In this document: in pieces, positions 33,030 to 42,648 of the stretch
Numbering within the stretch: the stretch's first letter is position 1
Layout: each line of letters begins with the position of its first letter
NCBI RefSeq assembly: GCF_008801715.1
Contig: NZ_VZPG01000001.1
Span: 1-64,000 of the forward strand
Length of the DNA stretch: 64,000 nt
From: Pseudochrobactrum saccharolyticum
Lineage (GTDB): Bacteria > Pseudomonadota > Alphaproteobacteria > Rhizobiales > Rhizobiaceae
Direction of reading: 5' to 3'
Program-made: the position numbers and the translations under genes
Notes under the pieces: generated by a model
Database searches by the model: none
What the model was told of the DNA's origin: nothing
The model's input: only the letters and a program-made list of their open reading frames with translations

Positions 33030-33512
33030 TTAATCCTCATTGCTCGATGATACAGCATTTTCCGGATGGCCAAGCTCATCAATGACATTGTGGAAGTCTT
33101 TGGCAACACTGAAATTGCGATAAACAGAAGCGAAACGGATATAGGCAATATCGTCCACGCCCTTCAGTGCTTCCATCGCCAGACGGCCGATCTCTTCCGA
33201 CGGAATTTCAACCTCGCCGGAACTTTCCAGCTGGCGCACAATGCCCGAAACAGCGCGTTCCACGCGGTCACTGTCCACCTCACGCTTGCGCAGCGCAACC
33301 TGCACCGAATGCATCAGCTTATCGCGGTCGAACGGCACACGGCGGCCGCTTTTCTTGACCACCATCAGTTCGCGCAATTGTACGCGCTCAAATGTTGTGA
33401 ACCTGCCGCCACATACAGAACAGACGCGACGTCTGCGGATGACTGAACCGTCTTCCGCCGGACGGGAATCTTTGACCTGCGTATCTTCAGACTGACAAAA
33501 CGGACAGCGCAT
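33030..33512 (-). CDS. nrdR: Transcriptional repressor NrdR
   Basis: The 160-residue protein has a zinc ribbon (C3, C6, C31, C34 in MRCPFC and VCSVCG) and an ATP-cone domain (about 49-139, [16 protein letters not shown]). NrdR senses ATP/dATP and represses ribonucleotide reductase genes. It sits between glyA and ribD, the usual order in this bacterial group. Confidence 0.96.
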   Translation of the reverse strand: MRCPFCQSEDTQVKDSRPAEDGSVIRRRRVCSVCGGRFTTFERVQLRELMVVKKSGRRVPFDRDKLMHSVQVALRKREVDSDRVERAVSGIVRQLESSGEVEIPSEEIGRLAMEALKGVDDIAYIRFASVYRNFSVAKDFHNVIDELGHPENAVSSSNED

Positions 33513-33661
33513 GGCTCAACTCTCAACTTGTTACCGCACCTTGCAGCACGGTAGCCATTCCAGCCTGACAGGTTGTAAACGACTATAATTCACTCAGATT
33601 GAAATTATCTAAAGCAGATAGGCTGCTTTGTCATCAGCTATGTCCGGCAAGCTGCACAGAC

Positions 33662-33699
33662 AAAAACGCCGCGTAACACTTATGTGATACGCGGCGTCT
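33662..33699 (-). terminator. Terminator after glyA
   Basis: On the minus strand GACGCCGCGTA pairs with TACGCGGCGTT; a TTTTT run follows. Confidence 0.85.
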
Positions 33700-33725
33700 G
33701 AAATTACAACATAGTCACAACCGGC

Positions 33726-35033
33726 TTAGCCCAGATAGCCATACATCGGGAAGCCTTCGGTCAGCTCCACAACTTTTTTCTGAACAGCCTGTTCAACAGC
33801 CGCATTGCCTTCATCGGAATTGGCAGCTTTAAGGCCGTCGAGCACTTCAGTGATCATATCACCGATCTGTTCGAATTCCTTGATACCGAAGCCGCGGGTT
33901 GTACCGGCCGGTGTGCCGAGGCGGATACCGGAAGTTACAAAAGGCTTCTCAGGATCGAACGGAATACCGTTTTTGTTGGTGGTGATATTGGCGCGGCCCA
34001 ACGCTGCTTCAGCGCGCTTGCCGGTAGCATTTTTCGGACGCAAATCAACCAGCATCAGATGGTTGTCAGTGCCGCCGGAAACGATATCAAGACCGTTTTT
34101 CTTCAGGTTCTCTGCCAGAGCCTTGGCATTTGCCACAACATTCTGCGCATAGAGCTTGAATTCAGGCTGCAGCGCTTCTGCCAGTGCAACCGCTTTACCG
34201 GCGATCACATGCATCAGCGGGCCGCCCTGAAGACCCGGGAATACAGCCGAGTTGAACTTCTTGGCCAGATCACCGTCATTGGTCATAATCATACCACCGC
34301 GCGGGCCGCGCAGGGATTTGTGGGTGGTGGTGGTGCAGACATGAGCATGCGGCACTGGCGACGGATGCACACCGGCAGCAACCAGACCAGCAATATGCGC
34401 CATATCAACCATCAGATATGCACCGACTTCATCGGCGATTTCACGGAAACGCTTCCAGTCCCAGATACGGGAATAGGCAGTACCACCAGCCAAAATCAGC
34501 TTAGGCTTATGTTCGCGGGCAAGACGTGCCACTTCGTCCATATCCAGCAGGTGATCGTCTTCACGCACACCATAGGATACGACATTGAACCATTTGCCGG
34601 ACATATTGACCGGAGAACCGTGGGTCAGGTGACCACCGGAATTCAGATCCAGACCCATGAATGTATCGCCCGGCTGCAGCAGCGCGAGGAATACAGCCTG
34701 ATTCATCTGGCTGCCGGAATTTGGCTGCACGTTGACGAATTCTGCGCCGAACAGTTTCTTCGCACGTTCAATCGCCAGTTCTTCAACGATATCAACATAC
34801 TGGCAGCCGCCATAATAGCGCTTACCCGGATAACCTTCGGCATATTTATTGGTGAGGATTGAACCCTGAGCTTCAAGCACTGCGCGGGAAACGATATTTT
34901 CCGATGCAATCAGCTCGATTTCGTGACGCTGACGGCCAAGCTCCTTACGGATTGCGCCGAAAATTTCAGCATCCGCTTCCTCAAGACCCTTATTAAAGAA
35001 TGCTTCGAGAGAAGCACTGTTCGCCTGCGACAT
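33726..35033 (-). CDS. glyA: Serine hydroxymethyltransferase
   Basis: A 435-residue PLP enzyme that interconverts serine and glycine with tetrahydrofolate. Landmarks are [31 protein letters not shown], the PLP-binding K239 in [11 protein letters not shown], and [16 protein letters not shown] near the end. The length is slightly above the E. coli enzyme and typical of Hyphomicrobiales. It lies upstream of nrdR on the same strand, with its own terminator between. Confidence 0.97.
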   Translation of the reverse strand: MSQANSASLEAFFNKGLEEADAEIFGAIRKELGRQRHEIELIASENIVSRAVLEAQGSILTNKYAEGYPGKRYYGGCQYVDIVEELAIERAKKLFGAEFVNVQPNSGSQMNQAVFLALLQPGDTFMGLDLNSGGHLTHGSPVNMSGKWFNVVSYGVREDDHLLDMDEVARLAREHKPKLILAGGTAYSRIWDWKRFREIADEVGAYLMVDMAHIAGLVAAGVHPSPVPHAHVCTTTTHKSLRGPRGGMIMTNDGDLAKKFNSAVFPGLQGGPLMHVIAGKAVALAEALQPEFKLYAQNVVANAKALAENLKKNGLDIVSGGTDNHLMLVDLRPKNATGKRAEAALGRANITTNKNGIPFDPEKPFVTSGIRLGTPAGTTRGFGIKEFEQIGDMITEVLDGLKAANSDEGNAAVEQAVQKKVVELTEGFPMYGYLG

Positions 35034-35139
35034 ATCCTATTCCCTTCCGGTTCCCGGTCAATTTCCCAGTCAAAAGTCAATCAGACACCATTCCCGCCGC
35101 CTGTATGCGACGGTCATGGAATTCTTCGCTATTTTTTGA

Positions 35140-35185
35140 CGCGTATCTTATCCGAAAACCGGCTCCCGCTTTTCGGGATACGCTC
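35140..35185 (+). repeat. Type B palindromic repeat, copy 1
   Basis: The core TCCGAAAACCGG...CTTTTCGGGATA forms a hairpin and ends in CGCTCA. Near-identical cores are at 37060-37105, 57688-57729 and 63121-63168. It resembles the RIME/Bru-RS class of intergenic elements known in Rhizobium and Brucella. Confidence 0.8.
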
Positions 35186-35249
35186 AATGTCTGTCCGCAT
35201 ATCAAAATGCGAAACAAAAAGCACGTAAATTCAATGCTGTTTAAGGGTT

Positions 35250-35352
35250 AGAGCTGCTCCGGCAGTAAACGATTTATCGGAGCCGCTCTCACTCTTTTTT
35301 ACGCAATATCCTACGCAAAACCGCTTCGCACTTTTGCTGGAAATGCTCTAAC
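35250..35352 (+). repeat. Degenerate mosaic repeat (hairpin plus type B-like core)
   Basis: A stem of AGAGCTGCTCCG with CGGAGCCGCTCT is followed by TTTTACGC and a diverged AAAACCGCTTCGCACTTTT core, ending AATGCTCTAA. The same order of modules is found at 57633-57729. Confidence 0.65.
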
Positions 35353-35462
35353 CCATTCCTATGTCGGGTGGCAATATCACACTTGTAACACCTGCTCCAT
35401 GGCCAACAGGCGATATGCCATGACGTAAAACGGCTAAAGTCCCATTTATATCGTTTAAATAC

Positions 35463-35489
35463 AAAAAAGCCGCCCGAAGGCGGCTTTAA
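35463..35489 (-). terminator. Terminator after the L,D-transpeptidase gene
   Basis: AAAGCCGCC pairs with GGCGGCTTT around CGAA; on the minus strand it is followed by TTTTTT. Confidence 0.8.
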
Positions 35490-35589
35490 ATTCAGACATT
35501 AATTAATAGACCATGCTTCTGCTTAGCCATCCGGCTGGTGCATTTTTTGCAACTGCACCAGCATTATTGCGACCTCAGGCTGTGCAAGA

Positions 35590-36897
35590 TCAGATCGCTG
35601 TACCGATTGCCAGCTCCGAAGCACCGTCCATCTTGTAAATATCATCGCGGAACTGCGGAATACCGTCACCGGTAGACCATGCGGAAATATAGACAAAATA
35701 CAGAGCCACAGGGTCAGCCACCTGAATCGGATTATTCTGACCGCTCTTAATCGTGTCTTCGATAGTCTGACGATCCCAGCCGCCGGTATTTTTCAGCAGC
35801 CACACATCCAGATCGCGGATATTCTGCACGCGGATACAGCCTGACGAGTCGAAGCGCATCAGATTGTTGAAAGTGCCCTTCTGTGGTGTGTCATGCATAT
35901 AAACAGCATGGCTGTTATGGAAGTTGATTTTGGTTGAAGCCATGGCATTGATCTTGCCCGGATCCTGACGGAACATCAGCTTCACTGCATCTTCCGTATT
36001 CCAGTCAACTGTTTCCGGCGGAACTTCCTGCCCCTGACCATCGTAAAGGCGGATCTTGTTCTTGGTCAGATATTGCGGATCTTTACGCATCAAAGGAATG
36101 ATATCCTTGCGGATGATCGACTTTGGCGCTGTCCAGTATGGATTGAGGATCACTTCATGAATTTTTGAAGTCAGGATCGGTGTCTGGCGATCGATCTTGC
36201 CAACAACGGCAGTATGGCGCTGCACTACGCGGCCATTTTCAATCGCCTCGATCTGTGCTGCCGGAATATTGACCATGACAAAACGTGTCTGATCGACATT
36301 GGCCAGCGAGCCAAGACGCTGCAGATTGGTATTCAGCTGACCAAGACGAACATCGGCACTGACATTGAGCGCTTTATAGGTCACATCGCCCATCACGCCG
36401 TCAGCAGGCAGACCGTGGCGTGCCTGAAAGCGCTTCACAGCGGCATCCACATAAGTATCAAAAGAATTGGAAGCACCGATGCCCTGAGGCAGATCGCCGG
36501 AGATCATCAGGCGCTGACGCAGGATCGGCACAACCTGACTTTTCATGCCCAGACGCAGGCGCTCATTGCCCGGCACAACCGGCCAGCCGCCATTGGCAAC
36601 AATATTATTATACTGATTGATCGCTTCGCTGATATAATTCAGCGTCTGCGGACTCATAATCGGCTGATTGGTGGCGATAGCTTTGGCACCACCGGTGCCA
36701 CGTGCATCGAATGTATCGCTCCAGTTACCGCGACGGCCGGATGACAGCACATCATTCAGGCCGACAGCCTGAGCAAGTGCCGCAGAAGAAACTGCCGGTA
36801 CCGACAAAGCAGCCAGTCCCAGACCGGCAGCGCCCCGCAAAAACAAACGGCGGTCAAGTGCCTTGGGTGTTTTGCTGTCTTTTACATTATGCTTCAT
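35590..36897 (-). CDS. L,D-transpeptidase (YkuD domain) with Tat signal
   Basis: The 435-residue protein has a twin-arginine signal (DRRLFLRGAAGLGLAALS, residues 15-32), a peptidoglycan-binding region (RFQARHGLPADGVMGDVTYK) and a YkuD catalytic domain with HDTPQ and the active-site FDSSGCIRVQN (C354). It forms 3-3 peptide cross-links or attaches outer-membrane proteins to peptidoglycan. ATG 36897 follows GAGGATC. A MarR-type regulator gene lies upstream, an association known for LdtR-LdtP in Liberibacter and relatives. Confidence 0.9.
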   Translation of the reverse strand: MKHNVKDSKTPKALDRRLFLRGAAGLGLAALSVPAVSSAALAQAVGLNDVLSSGRRGNWSDTFDARGTGGAKAIATNQPIMSPQTLNYISEAINQYNNIVANGGWPVVPGNERLRLGMKSQVVPILRQRLMISGDLPQGIGASNSFDTYVDAAVKRFQARHGLPADGVMGDVTYKALNVSADVRLGQLNTNLQRLGSLANVDQTRFVMVNIPAAQIEAIENGRVVQRHTAVVGKIDRQTPILTSKIHEVILNPYWTAPKSIIRKDIIPLMRKDPQYLTKNKIRLYDGQGQEVPPETVDWNTEDAVKLMFRQDPGKINAMASTKINFHNSHAVYMHDTPQKGTFNNLMRFDSSGCIRVQNIRDLDVWLLKNTGGWDRQTIEDTIKSGQNNPIQVADPVALYFVYISAWSTGDGIPQFRDDIYKMDGASELAIGTAI

Positions 36898-37349
36898 TCT
36901 TTGATCCTCAATCCGCCGTAACAGGACGTGGCACACCGGAATAGCTGGCCGCATGACACAGGCATATCAGCAGAAAAGCTCTAAGCGCTCTGCGCTCCAG
37001 AACATTCCCAATCTAAAACTAAGTATTGGAGATGCTCTGTCGCTTTATTAAGCTCTATACGCGCATCTTATCCGAAAACCGGTTCCCACTTTTCGGGATG
37101 CGCTCAACTTTAACTCTGAAACTAAAACAAACCCGAATAGCAGTATAACTGACTGAACACGCATCAGTTGCCTAAACACAAAACATCCTGCCGGACTTTA
37201 CCGCTATAATCAGTTTTGTGGCTTAAACATGTCTGCGGGTATTCCGGCAAGTCATTACATTCATCACAAACTGAAAATTATTATTGCAGATAAGCTTAAT
37301 AAGTGAATGTGGCCATTTCGCAACGATCAGAACTGCCTCCCTGTCGGCA
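36898..37349. other. Intergenic region between regulator and L,D-transpeptidase genes
   Basis: About 450 nt without a gene. It contains a type B repeat (37060-37105) preceded by AGATGCTCTGT and related half-sites from about 36990, and presumably the transpeptidase promoter. Confidence 0.5.
37060..37105 (+). repeat. Type B palindromic repeat, copy 2
   Basis: CGCATCTTATCCGAAAACCG and TTCCCACTTTTCGGGATGCG give the same hairpin as copy 1, differing at only a few bases over about 45 nt. Confidence 0.8.
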
Positions 37350-37895
37350 TTACAGCTCAGCAGGTCTGCCATGCATGTGGCTAAATTTTTGCAGGCGTCG
37401 CAAAGAGTTATGCATAGAGGCCAGACGTGCGGCATCCGGCACTTCCCTGCCCGATGTCTCCAGAAACACAAAAGTATAGAGCTCATAGAGGCCGTCTGCC
37501 ACTGCCTGCCCTTTTTCAGTAAGCGCAAGAACGGCCAGATCTGCTCCGCCCGTCGCCGTCTCATCCGCACCGGAAGTCACATAGCCTTGCGCAAACAGGC
37601 TTGCCAGCATTACCACCGATTGTGATGTGACGGGTTCAACCATCCGATAAAGCTGGACAGTATCACGCAGACCAAGACTGATACAAAACAGCATCAATGC
37701 CTGCTCGGCATTCAGCGGATAATCCTGACGGCCGGAAAAAGCATCGTCAAAAAATGCCAGAACCCGCTTATAATGCCGGTTCAGCTGCCGCTCCACTTCC
37801 AGACACAGAACCTGCAAGCCTGTTCCTTCACCGGAACGGGAACCTGCATGCCCCATACTGGATAATGATGTCTGAAACGGCTCTTGCGTTTGCAT
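37350..37895 (-). CDS. MarR-like regulator, possible LdtR
   Basis: The 181-residue protein (start ATG 37895 with GGAGACAAG upstream) has the length and helix pattern of a MarR regulator: LNAEQALMLFCISLGLRDTV, then QLYRMVEPVTSQSVVMLASL and a C-terminal dimer helix. The wing is poor in basic residues, so DNA binding is less certain. Its position upstream of the L,D-transpeptidase and next to a small four-helix membrane protein is like the ldtR locus of Hyphomicrobiales. LdtR identity is inferred from that context. Confidence 0.65.
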   Translation of the reverse strand: MQTQEPFQTSLSSMGHAGSRSGEGTGLQVLCLEVERQLNRHYKRVLAFFDDAFSGRQDYPLNAEQALMLFCISLGLRDTVQLYRMVEPVTSQSVVMLASLFAQGYVTSGADETATGGADLAVLALTEKGQAVADGLYELYTFVFLETSGREVPDAARLASMHNSLRRLQKFSHMHGRPAEL

Positions 37896-38074
37896 GCAGC
37901 TTGTCTCCGCTTTTCCAAAGCACAAGATCAGCCCATCGCCTCCGAATGCGGAGCGCGCAGAAAACTGAAATTTGCCTGAGGAGACTTTAAGAAACAGCGG
38001 TGAACTTCGGCTTAAGCCACAGGGCTAACAAGTGGTTAACAACCGGCTCTCTCAATCCGGTCATTATTCCAGTT

Positions 38075-38515
38075 TTAGCGGACAGGCGTTGCCAGTGCAC
38101 GTTTACCCTGTAAAAACAGGCCGATGCGAAAAGCGACATAGATCAGCAGAAACGCAATATTGACGGCTGCCAGCGCCGGAAAATATTCAAAGAACCGTGC
38201 AAAAACTGTGTAAATCAAGGCCTGAGCCACAGCCGTAATCACCCATAGCACAGCGCCCCATGAGGCACGGATCCACAGGCCGGTCGCAACAATCGGCAGA
38301 GCAATCGCGAGACTCACACAGATTGTCTGCCATTGCCACGGCATCAGATCGAAACGCCATAGCAGACCCGGATATAGGCCGATCAGCCGCAACCAGTAAT
38401 AAACACCGCCGACAAGACAAACCAGCGCGACAAAGCGGATAAACAGAATGAACCAGCTATGCAGGGCTGAATCTCCCGTGCGCAGTCTCAGCTGATCGTC
38501 CATCATACGGCTCAT
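38075..38515 (-). CDS. DUF6163-type small membrane protein
   Basis: A 146-residue protein with four transmembrane helices (for example FILFIRFVALVCLVGGVYYW and CVSLAIALPIVATGLWI). It is conserved beside the ldtR-like regulator in Hyphomicrobiales. No catalytic motif is visible and the function is unknown. Confidence 0.75.
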   Translation of the reverse strand: MSRMMDDQLRLRTGDSALHSWFILFIRFVALVCLVGGVYYWLRLIGLYPGLLWRFDLMPWQWQTICVSLAIALPIVATGLWIRASWGAVLWVITAVAQALIYTVFARFFEYFPALAAVNIAFLLIYVAFRIGLFLQGKRALATPVR

Positions 38516-38533
38516 TACCCTTGTTTAATGTCT

Positions 38534-39637
38534 TTAACTTTTTAGAAAATCCGGTAATTGCACCTGCGTCAATGTTGCAGGGCTCCATACCGGATTACCG
38601 GTCTTGTCGATCAGAACAGCGCCGACACCGGCATAGAAATCATGCCCTTGCAGCAGAATCTCTGCCAGAGCGTACTCTATTTGCATCTGTCTATCCAAGC
38701 GTGCGCTATAGCTCAGCTCTTTGTTTGCACGAATAAATGCTTCCGCATCCTGAAATAGTGTAAAAATCGCTTTCAGACTGGTTGGCGAACGCTTGCCCAG
38801 CAGTTCTGCAATGGCTGCGGCTTTCTCATTGCCTGCCTCTCCGGCGTCTGAGAATTGCTCCAGAACCTGTTCCACGCTTTCCGCCGTACAGCATCGGGCA
38901 ATCAGCGCCCTGTCCTGTTCCGGCATTTCCCAGTCAGGTGCATCCGACTGCATAGACAGAAGTATATCATCCGGCGTTTCACCACCGATCAGCCGCTCAC
39001 GCAATTCCGCCAGTTGTTCAGCTTTCAGCGCGTGCGTGGCAATCCCGCTCTGCAAACAATCTCCCCAGCGTATCGCCGAGCCGGTTAAGCCGAGATAAAA
39101 GCCGAACTTGTCCGGCAAGGCAGGTAAAAACGCACTGCCGCCGACATCGGTGAAAAAACCGATCCCGCTTTCCGGCATAGCAAAAAGTGTATTTTCCGTC
39201 ACAATCCGGTGTGAACCATGAACGGACATTCCGGCACCTCCACCCATAGTAATGCCGTCAAGCAAAGCAATATAAGGCTTCTTATAGGAACCAATGAGGC
39301 GGTTGAGGCGATATTCATCCTGGAAGAAATCATAGGCAGGCGCACCGTTTCTGCCTGCATGATAGGCAGCCACAACATCACCTCCGGCACAGAATGCACG
39401 CCCTTCGCCTTCAACGATCACAGCTTTGACCTGAGGATCATCAGCCCAATGCAGCAATGCACGCTCCATTGCCTGCACCATTTTGTGTGTAAGAGCATTC
39501 AGCGCTTTCGGACGGGTCAGCCGGATCAGCCCTGCAGAACCTTGCATAGTAAAAGCAATTTCATCATCGCCGCCGAAATTCTCCTTGAAATCAGATATCA
39601 TCACGCCGCTTCCTCCGCTCTGATGCACCTTATTCAT
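38534..39637 (-). CDS. Enoyl-CoA hydratase/3-hydroxyisobutyryl-CoA hydrolase family
   Basis: The 367-residue protein belongs to the crotonase fold, HIBCH subgroup: RPKALNALTHKMVQAMERAL, the oxyanion segment GRAFCAGGDVVAAYHAG, LDGITMGGGAGMSVHG and the catalytic FAMPESGIGFFTDVGG. In valine breakdown it releases 3-hydroxyisobutyrate from its CoA ester. ATG 39637 has GAGAGGAAAATC upstream. The length is typical of HIBCH rather than of plain enoyl-CoA hydratase. Confidence 0.88.
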   Translation of the reverse strand: MNKVHQSGGSGVMISDFKENFGGDDEIAFTMQGSAGLIRLTRPKALNALTHKMVQAMERALLHWADDPQVKAVIVEGEGRAFCAGGDVVAAYHAGRNGAPAYDFFQDEYRLNRLIGSYKKPYIALLDGITMGGGAGMSVHGSHRIVTENTLFAMPESGIGFFTDVGGSAFLPALPDKFGFYLGLTGSAIRWGDCLQSGIATHALKAEQLAELRERLIGGETPDDILLSMQSDAPDWEMPEQDRALIARCCTAESVEQVLEQFSDAGEAGNEKAAAIAELLGKRSPTSLKAIFTLFQDAEAFIRANKELSYSARLDRQMQIEYALAEILLQGHDFYAGVGAVLIDKTGNPVWSPATLTQVQLPDFLKS

Positions 39638-39815
39638 TGATTTTCCTCTCCCGCATTGAAGCATGATTCATAAGTGAGTAAAGCAAGCGCGGCAATGTTT
39701 CACACCTCAAAAATTGTTTTTATCAAGCTGTAACCATGATTTGGGTGTTAAGGCTCCCTCATCGAAGTCTGCGCTGCAGGAAATTGCAGTTTCATAGGCC
39801 GAAATACGGAAAGAC

Positions 39816-40820
39816 ATGATGCGTAACATTGATGAGATCACCCAAAGCCGCCGCCTGCGCCGTACGCGCCGTACCGAATGGTCACGCCGTCTGGTTCAGG
39901 AAAACAGTTTAAGCGTCAATGATCTGATCTGGCCGTTCTTTGTCTGTGAAGGCAGCAATGTCGCCTCGCCGATTGCCGCAATGCCGGGTGTTCATCGTTA
40001 TTCCGTGGATATGGCTGTGCGTCAGGCAGAAAAAGCTGCAAAACTCGGCATTCCGGCCATCGCACCTTTCCCGAATGAGCCGGCGCGGATTAAAACGCAG
40101 GACGGCTCCTATATTGCCAATCCTGACAATCTTATCAATTCGGTGACCCGTGCGATCAAAAAGGAAATTCCGGAGATCGGCATTATTACCGATGCTGCGC
40201 TCGATCCTTTCACCACAGACGGTCATGACGGCATTTTGCGCGACGGCATTATTCTCAATGATGAATCCGTTGAGATGGTTGTGCGCGGTGCGCTGGCTCA
40301 GGCTGAGGCCGGTGCGGATATTATTGCCCCTTCCGATATGATGGACGGCCGTATCGGCGCAATCCGCGATGCACTGGATGCCAATGGTTTCCAGCATTTG
40401 CCGATCATGTCCTATGCCACCAAATTCGCCTCCGCTTTCTACGGTCCTTACCGTGAAGCGATCGGTACGGCAGGTGTGCTGAAAGGCGACAAGAAAACCT
40501 ATTATCTTGATCCGGCCAATACGGATGAAGCGTTGCGCGAAGCTGAGCAGGATGTGCTGGAAGGCGCGGATATGCTGATGGTCAAACCGGGGCTGCCTTA
40601 TCTCGACATTATTCAGCGTATCAAAAGCCAGTTTGCTCTGCCGACCTTCGCCTATCAGGTCTCCGGCGAATATGCGATGATCAAAGCTGCCGGTCAGAAT
40701 GGCTGGATTGATGAAGAGAAAGTCATGCTGGAAAGTCTGCTGGCTTTCAAACGCGCTGGTTGCGACGGTATTCTCACTTATTTCGCTCTGGAAGTGGCTG
40801 AGAAACTCAAAAACGCCTGA
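39816..40820 (+). CDS. hemB: Delta-aminolevulinic acid dehydratase
   Basis: The 334-residue enzyme forms porphobilinogen from two aminolevulinates. Landmarks are SVNDLIWPFFVCEG, GIITDAALDPFTTDGHDG, the lysine segment SYATKFASAFYGPYREA and the Schiff-base lysine in ADMLMVKPGLPYLDI. The DPFTTDGHDG segment replaces the cysteine-rich zinc site with aspartates, as in magnesium-dependent alphaproteobacterial enzymes. It is divergent from the hydrolase gene. Confidence 0.96.
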   Translation: MMRNIDEITQSRRLRRTRRTEWSRRLVQENSLSVNDLIWPFFVCEGSNVASPIAAMPGVHRYSVDMAVRQAEKAAKLGIPAIAPFPNEPARIKTQDGSYIANPDNLINSVTRAIKKEIPEIGIITDAALDPFTTDGHDGILRDGIILNDESVEMVVRGALAQAEAGADIIAPSDMMDGRIGAIRDALDANGFQHLPIMSYATKFASAFYGPYREAIGTAGVLKGDKKTYYLDPANTDEALREAEQDVLEGADMLMVKPGLPYLDIIQRIKSQFALPTFAYQVSGEYAMIKAAGQNGWIDEEKVMLESLLAFKRAGCDGILTYFALEVAEKLKNA

Positions 40821-40839
40821 TCCCGTCTATGTTTTTATA

Positions 40840-40878
40840 AAAGCGCATTCCGCCATCGGCAGAGTGCGCTTTTTTTAT
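40840..40878 (+). terminator. Terminator after hemB
   Basis: AAAGCGCA and TGCGCTTT flank a loop and are followed by a run of T. Confidence 0.8.
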
Positions 40879-40994
40879 ATGGGATTGCATTAGAGGGCTT
40901 ACCGGCAGAGGGCTTACCGGCGGGTAATCTTGAAATCAGCACCGCGGCTTCCTATCTCCTTGTTTGTAAGTTTAAAAGGAGAAACCATAAGCCG

Positions 40995-41465
40995 ATGAAT
41001 GACCGAACAATCAATAATGATATTGTTCTGCCGCGTTTTGAAGACCGTCGCCTCTATGAAGGTGTGCGCACCAGACGCGTATTCGCCTTTCTGATCGACT
41101 ATTTCATTGTGCTTTTGCTGTGTATCCCTGTCGCGATCATCATCGCTTTTCTGGGTATTCTGACGCTGGGTCTGGGCTGGATGCTCTATGGTATCCTGTT
41201 GCCGCTGGTGGCGCTGCCTTATGTATATTTTACAGTCGGCGGACGTAATAAAGCCACCACAGGTATGCGAATGATGGGTATTCGCATCGAGCGTATGGAC
41301 GGCAATCCGGTTGACGGCCTGTTTGCGGTGGTTCACTCGGTTTTGTTCTGGGCTTCCTGCACAGTGCTTACCCCGCTTATCCTGCTCGCGACCCTGTTTC
41401 TGGATTATAAACGCGGCGTACATGATATGCTGCTCGGCGCGGTGATTATCCGTACCAATCCGTAA
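40995..41465 (+). CDS. RDD-domain membrane protein
   Basis: The 156-residue protein has the RDD signature: R-x-x-AFLIDYFIVLLLCIP in the first helix, two more helices, and GRNKATTGMRMMGIRIERMD between helices. RDD proteins are thought to be small transporters or sodium/proton antiporter-like. It follows hemB in the Hyphomicrobiales order hemB-RDD-bpt-parC. Confidence 0.88.
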   Translation: MNDRTINNDIVLPRFEDRRLYEGVRTRRVFAFLIDYFIVLLLCIPVAIIIAFLGILTLGLGWMLYGILLPLVALPYVYFTVGGRNKATTGMRMMGIRIERMDGNPVDGLFAVVHSVLFWASCTVLTPLILLATLFLDYKRGVHDMLLGAVIIRTNP

Positions 41466-41487
41466 CAAGACGACAAACTGAATATGA

Positions 41488-41513
41488 ACAGCGCGGGTAT
41501 TTCCGCGCTGTTT
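41488..41513 (+). terminator. Terminator after the RDD gene
   Basis: ACAGCGCGG pairs with CCGCGCTGT; only a short TTT follows, so termination may be weak. Confidence 0.6.
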
Positions 41514-41550
41514 GCATTACCAGCTTTTTTATCGCCTTTTATGCGCTATG

Positions 41551-41624
41551 AAATGCGACAAACTAAAGAATCTAGAGCGAGTGCTGTGATCCAATCTGGA
41601 TGTAAACCGCTCTAGAACGAGTTT
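41551..41624 (-). repeat. Type A intergenic repeat, copy 3 (inverted, short)
   Basis: Read on the minus strand it runs AGAGCGGTTTACATCCAGAT to CTCGCTCTAGATTCTTTAGT and TTGTCGCATTT, matching the first two thirds of copies 1 and 2. The distal GTCAAGTTGATCC part is missing. Confidence 0.75.
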
Positions 41625-41781
41625 TGCGCACCCAAAGAGGAGCCTGACGCTCTAAATCACAAAAGCGGGATTTTACATATCTTCGTTTTCAATTATTATT
41701 AACCACTCTGCAGGCCTTTAACTGCACAATTACAGACGTGAATTTTACAATTCGTCTTTATTGCGTTTTGACAGGCGAAAC

Positions 41782-42537
41782 ATGACACAACATCAACCGC
41801 AACCGCAGCAATTTTATCTCACCGCCCCGTCTGAATGTCCTTATCTGGACAATCGCGCAGAGCGGAAGGTTTTTACACATCTGGTTGGCAGTCGTGCGCC
41901 GGAACTCAACGATCTGCTGACACAGGCCGGTTTCCGACGTTCGCAAAATATCGCCTATCGCCCCGCCTGTGAAAGCTGCAATGCCTGCGTGTCCGTGCGC
42001 ATTCTCGCCGGTGAATTTCAGATGACGCGCTCCATGCGCCGCATCTGGAAACGCAATCAGGATCTCATTGGTTTTGCCAATAAGGCTGAGCCGAGTTCCG
42101 AACAATATTCCCTGTTCCATGATTATCTCAATCACCGTCACCATAATGGCGGCATGTCGGAAATGTCCGTGCTTGATTATGCGATGATGGTTGAGGACAG
42201 CCATGTTAACACGCAGATCATCGAATATCGTATGCGTGGCGCTGATACGATGATTACCGGCAAAGGCGAAGGCCCGTTGATTGCTGCTGCCCTTACCGAT
42301 GTGATGGGGGACGGCGTGTCGATGGTCTACTCGTTCTTCAATCCGGAGCTGGCTGACCGCTCACTCGGCACCTATATTATTCTCGACCATATTATGCGCT
42401 GCAATGCGCTTGGCCTGCCGCATGTTTATTTGGGCTACTGGGTCAACGGCTCCGAAAAGATGCATTATAAAACCCGCTTCAAGCCGCAGGAGCATCTCAC
42501 AACCAAGGGCTGGCTACGCACAGACATTGCAGATTAA
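41782..42537 (+). CDS. bpt: Aspartate/glutamate leucyltransferase
   Basis: This 251-residue N-end rule enzyme adds leucine to proteins with N-terminal Asp or Glu, which marks them for ClpAP. It has [19 protein letters not shown] at the start, the conserved [16 protein letters not shown] cysteines, [20 protein letters not shown] and [11 protein letters not shown] at the end. ATG 41782 follows AGGCGAAAC; the TTG start at 41761 is rejected. Older annotations call it arginyl-tRNA-protein transferase. Confidence 0.95.
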   Translation: MTQHQPQPQQFYLTAPSECPYLDNRAERKVFTHLVGSRAPELNDLLTQAGFRRSQNIAYRPACESCNACVSVRILAGEFQMTRSMRRIWKRNQDLIGFANKAEPSSEQYSLFHDYLNHRHHNGGMSEMSVLDYAMMVEDSHVNTQIIEYRMRGADTMITGKGEGPLIAAALTDVMGDGVSMVYSFFNPELADRSLGTYIILDHIMRCNALGLPHVYLGYWVNGSEKMHYKTRFKPQEHLTTKGWLRTDIAD

Positions 42538-42538
42538 A

Positions 42539-42574
42539 TAAAAACACCCGCATGAGAGCCATGCGGGTGTTTTG
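42539..42574 (+). terminator. Terminator after bpt
   Basis: AAAACACCCGCATG pairs with CATGCGGGTGTTTT. Confidence 0.85.
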
Positions 42575-42648
42575 ATATCATGCAATAAATTCAATTTGCT
42601 AGATGATAAATTTCACAATGAGATTCATATGTTTTTGCGCAACATGCT

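Larger units (their letters stand above)
35034..35589. other. Repeat-rich intergenic region upstream of glyA
   Basis: About 555 nt without a gene. It carries two repeat units (35140-35185 and 35250-35352), the terminator of the L,D-transpeptidase gene and the glyA promoter region. No glycine riboswitch was recognised. Confidence 0.55.
41466..41781. other. Intergenic region with terminator and inverted type A repeat
   Basis: About 315 nt without a gene. It has the RDD terminator (41488-41513) and the inverted type A repeat (41551-41624), then AT-rich sequence up to bpt. Confidence 0.55.
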
